NCBI GenBank assembly: GCA_002413075.1
Contig: DHWG01000144.1
Span: forward strand, 1-8,628
Direction: 5' to 3'
Origin: Desulfosporosinus sp. UBA5188
GTDB taxonomy: Bacteria > Bacillota > Desulfitobacteriia > Desulfitobacteriales > Desulfitobacteriaceae
DNA: 8,628 bases
Positions 6,990 to 8,628 of the stretch are shown here, one piece after another; the first letter of the stretch is position 1, and each line of letters starts with the position of its first letter. Both the position numbers and the translations under genes were made by a program. Under the pieces are notes generated by a model. The model worked only from the letters and a program-made list of their open reading frames with translations. It did not search any database and was not told the origin of the DNA.

Positions 6990-8357
6990 TTACCCTTCTG
7001 AATTTAGTATCCTAGAACTAGCGAGGCTTTCGAGGCTTTCAATACTTTTTCCTTTCGTTTCAGTAATAAAGAAAAGGGCAATGAAAGCAGCTCCTACAGC
7101 CGGAATCGCGAAGAATACAAACAAACCTGTAAAACCAACACCCACCTGTTGAAGATAACCAGCGAAGATTGGGCCTAGAAATCCTCCTATGCGACCAAAT
7201 GCCTGCGTCCAAGAAACACCAGTATTTCTAAATTCGGTACGGTACGCTTCTGCAATGAGTGGCTGTACCCCACTCAACCCCCAATTCATGGCAGTACCAA
7301 CTAACACACCACAAAATACTACCTGCCATTGGTTTGAAGCATAGCCAAGTAAGAGAATAGCGACCGTGGTAAACAACCAACCGAAAATAACGTTCTTTCT
7401 GCGCCCAATGATATCTGCTACATATCCAGTAGACAGAGAGCCTACAATCCCAAAAATGTTTTGTAAAACCGCGAAAGAATAACCTTTAACTAAACCATAT
7501 CCCTGTTCGACCAGAAGGGTAGGGAGCCAGCTAGATATTCCATAAATCACCACTGATCCCATGAAATACATCATCCAAAGAGCCACCGTCGATTTACGAT
7601 ACTCAAGGGAAAATATTGCACTTATTCCTCTTTTCTTTGCGGGAGACGGGGCAATTAAACTACCAGGACTCCATTCACCAGCTTCACCGGTAGCAATGAT
7701 CTCCATTTTTTTAATGATCTTTATTGCCTCGTCTTCTCGCCCTTTCCCTAAAAGCCAGTAGGGAGATTCATTCAGTTTAGCCAATAACACTAAGACGTAA
7801 AGAGCGGGTATACCTCCAACCAGATAGCAAACTCTCCAGCCGTATATGGGAACCACGTATATGGCCACAAGACCTGCAATCACCCAACCTATAAGATAAA
7901 AAGCCATTATAGAGGAGGTGAAAAAGCCTCTATTATTGGTTGGTGCACTCTCGGCCATCATGGTCACAGCAATAGGTATACAAGCACCCAAACCAATCCC
8001 ACTTAAAATCCTGAGAAATGCAAAGACTTCAAAACTATGCACAAAATAAATTGGCAAAGTTAGCAAGGAATACACCGCAACAAACAAAGCAAGCGTCTTT
8101 TTTCTCCCGATACGATCTGAAATAACTCCTGCAATAAGACCCCCAATCATTAATCCAATTAGGCTCCATGATGCAAGACTTCCCGTTTGAATCTTAGTTA
8201 GTCCCCATTCCCGAGCCAGTTGCGGCATAGTATAAGCAACTATTAAATAATCAAAGCCATCAAACAGAAGGGTAAAACCCACTAGGAAATAAACTGTAAA
8301 AGTATATTTCGTGACGCCCAATGTATCAATAACCGAAGAAATTGAAGCTTTATGCAT
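6990..8357 (-). CDS. MFS transporter, AAHS-like (MFS2), intact TM1 motif
   Basis: A 455-aa inner-membrane protein with about 12 membrane segments and a central loop rich in charge (about 205-250). TM1 carries DGFD at 33-36, the hallmark of aromatic acid:H+ symporters (PcaK and relatives), where the acidic residues are needed for proton-driven uptake. Loop 2-3 has GVISDRIGRKK (77-87), and the second-half copy is GYVADIIGRR (311-320). The block around RTEFRNTGVS (373-382) matches the family's loop 10-11 region. It probably imports an organic acid that the CoA-transferase then activates; aromatic versus aliphatic cannot be told. GGGGAGG lies nine bases before the ATG. It is the first large gene after the sigma-54 type promoter, preceded by a 19-codon ORF. 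The C-terminus is eight residues longer than that of MFS1. Confidence 0.95.
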   Translation of the reverse strand: MHKASISSVIDTLGVTKYTFTVYFLVGFTLLFDGFDYLIVAYTMPQLAREWGLTKIQTGSLASWSLIGLMIGGLIAGVISDRIGRKKTLALFVAVYSLLTLPIYFVHSFEVFAFLRILSGIGLGACIPIAVTMMAESAPTNNRGFFTSSIMAFYLIGWVIAGLVAIYVVPIYGWRVCYLVGGIPALYVLVLLAKLNESPYWLLGKGREDEAIKIIKKMEIIATGEAGEWSPGSLIAPSPAKKRGISAIFSLEYRKSTVALWMMYFMGSVVIYGISSWLPTLLVEQGYGLVKGYSFAVLQNIFGIVGSLSTGYVADIIGRRKNVIFGWLFTTVAILLLGYASNQWQVVFCGVLVGTAMNWGLSGVQPLIAEAYRTEFRNTGVSWTQAFGRIGGFLGPIFAGYLQQVGVGFTGLFVFFAIPAVGAAFIALFFITETKGKSIESLESLASSRILNSEG

Positions 8358-8384
8358 TCTTCGCCGCCTCCCCTGTATTCACGG

Positions 8385-8444
8385 CTACGGTTCTAGTTCT
8401 AGTTCTAGTTCGTCGACTAATGTACCCGTAATTTCAGTTTCCAT
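8385..8444 (-). CDS. Possible 19-codon leader ORF
   Basis: The frame METEITGTLVDELELELEP opens with ATG eight bases after a full AAGGAGG and ends at TAG 27 nt before the MFS2 start codon. The ribosome binding site is one of the best in the window. The ELELELE part is coded by a hexanucleotide tandem repeat. The peptide is very acidic and has no Arg, Trp or similar run expected of a classic attenuation leader. It may be a translated leader coupling ribosomes to MFS2, the 5' end of a deleted gene, or noise. The matching spacer before MFS1 (4468-4500) is similar near the ribosome binding site but has no such well-placed start. Confidence 0.35.
   Translation of the reverse strand: METEITGTLVDELELELEP
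8390..8411. repeat. Hexanucleotide tandem repeat, (GTTCTA)3 GTTC
   Basis: Three full and one partial copies of GTTCTA on the plus strand (GAACTA on the minus strand). They fall inside the 19-codon ORF and encode alternating Glu-Leu. Unit length six keeps the frame when copies are gained or lost. No other tandem repeat was noticed in the window. Confidence 0.9.
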
Positions 8445-8452
8445 TTTTGTTT

Positions 8453-8535
8453 CCTCCTTGTTAATAAGTAAACAGTCCCACTAATCTCAAAACAGCATTG
8501 ATTTCTATCGCTTAAATACCACTCCCTCCTTGTTA
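8453..8535 (-). repeat. Direct repeat of TAACAAGGAGG in the leader
   Basis: The 11-base sequence TAACAAGGAGG occurs on the minus strand at 8525-8535 and again at 8453-8463, 72 bases apart. The second copy serves the 19-codon ORF. The first has no sensible start codon at normal distance (only a GTG two bases on, stopping after five codons). This looks like a spare ribosome binding site from a duplication or lost gene. Confidence 0.6.
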
Positions 8536-8569
8536 TTGGCTTCATAAATCAGCTATGATAATGGATATA

Positions 8570-8585
8570 TGCAAAATCAATACCA
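8570..8585 (-). promoter_or_regulatory. Sigma-54 (-24/-12) type promoter
   Basis: The minus strand reads TTGGTATTGATTTTGCATA. TGG (8583-8585) and TTGCA (8570-8574) have the exact sigma-54 spacing: the GG at 8583-8584 and the GC at 8571-8572 are 12 bases apart. It fits TGGCAC-N5-TTGCA apart from two C-to-T changes in the first block. Transcription would begin near 8559, giving a leader of about 115 nt to the 19-codon ORF. Such promoters need an enhancer-binding activator, whose site and gene would lie beyond the right edge. Found by eye, not by scoring a matrix. Confidence 0.6.
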
Positions 8586-8628
8586 AAAACGGAAAATATT
8601 TGTCCATAAAAATAGATAAGTCTGAATT

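Noticed and set aside
8417..8545. A 42-codon minus-strand frame beginning MKPITRREWY in the leader
   Set aside because: It has no ribosome binding site before its ATG, is formed partly by reading through both AAGGAGG sites, and overlaps the better supported 19-codon ORF.
8558..8586. Sigma-70 type promoter TTGGTA-17-CATTAT
   Set aside because: Each box matches only four of six bases; the overlapping -24/-12 match with exact spacing explains the same bases better.
8591..8605. AT-rich near-palindrome around AAATATTT upstream of the promoter as an activator site
   Set aside because: The flanks are offset by one base and the site is only about 40 nt from the start, closer than usual for an enhancer-binding protein; chance in AT-rich DNA is likely.

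Overview
The window reads as one long minus-strand catabolic operon from an anaerobic or facultative low-to-mid G+C Firmicute, in the style of the Peptococcaceae or Sporomusaceae. The placement is an inference from AGGAGG-type ribosome binding sites, one TTG start, a B. subtilis FadE (YusJ)-like long acyl-CoA dehydrogenase, and a sigma-54 type promoter in front of CoA-ester genes. No rRNA, tRNA, CRISPR array or insertion sequence was seen.

In transcription order (right to left) it holds: a -24/-12 promoter near the right edge; an untranslated leader of about 115 nt; a possible 19-codon leader ORF; an MFS carboxylate transporter (MFS2); a 3-hydroxyacyl-CoA dehydrogenase (HADH2); a 47-codon 3' stub of an enoyl-CoA hydratase gene; a CaiB-type class III CoA-transferase; a second MFS transporter (MFS1); a second, shorter enoyl-CoA hydratase stub carrying a frameshift; a FadE-like acyl-CoA dehydrogenase; a perfect 12-bp stem-loop followed by two overlapping tiny ORFs; and a second 3-hydroxyacyl-CoA dehydrogenase (HADH1), whose stop codon lies at the left edge.

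Together the intact genes suggest uptake of an organic acid, activation by CoA transfer, alpha,beta-dehydrogenation and, after hydration, oxidation of the 3-hydroxyacyl-CoA. The hydration enzyme is exactly what is missing: two places hold only the last codons of a crotonase gene. No thiolase is present either. The two MFS genes are about 73% identical by hand alignment, the two HADH genes are paralogues, and two crotonase stubs remain. This points to an ancestral duplicated transporter/HADH/hydratase module that later lost both hydratases. MFS1 has also lost both acidic residues of the TM1 DGFD motif that MFS2 keeps. The substrate cannot be read from the sequence. The transferase most resembles carnitine CoA-transferase CaiB, and the transporters most resemble the aromatic acid:H+ symporter (AAHS) group.
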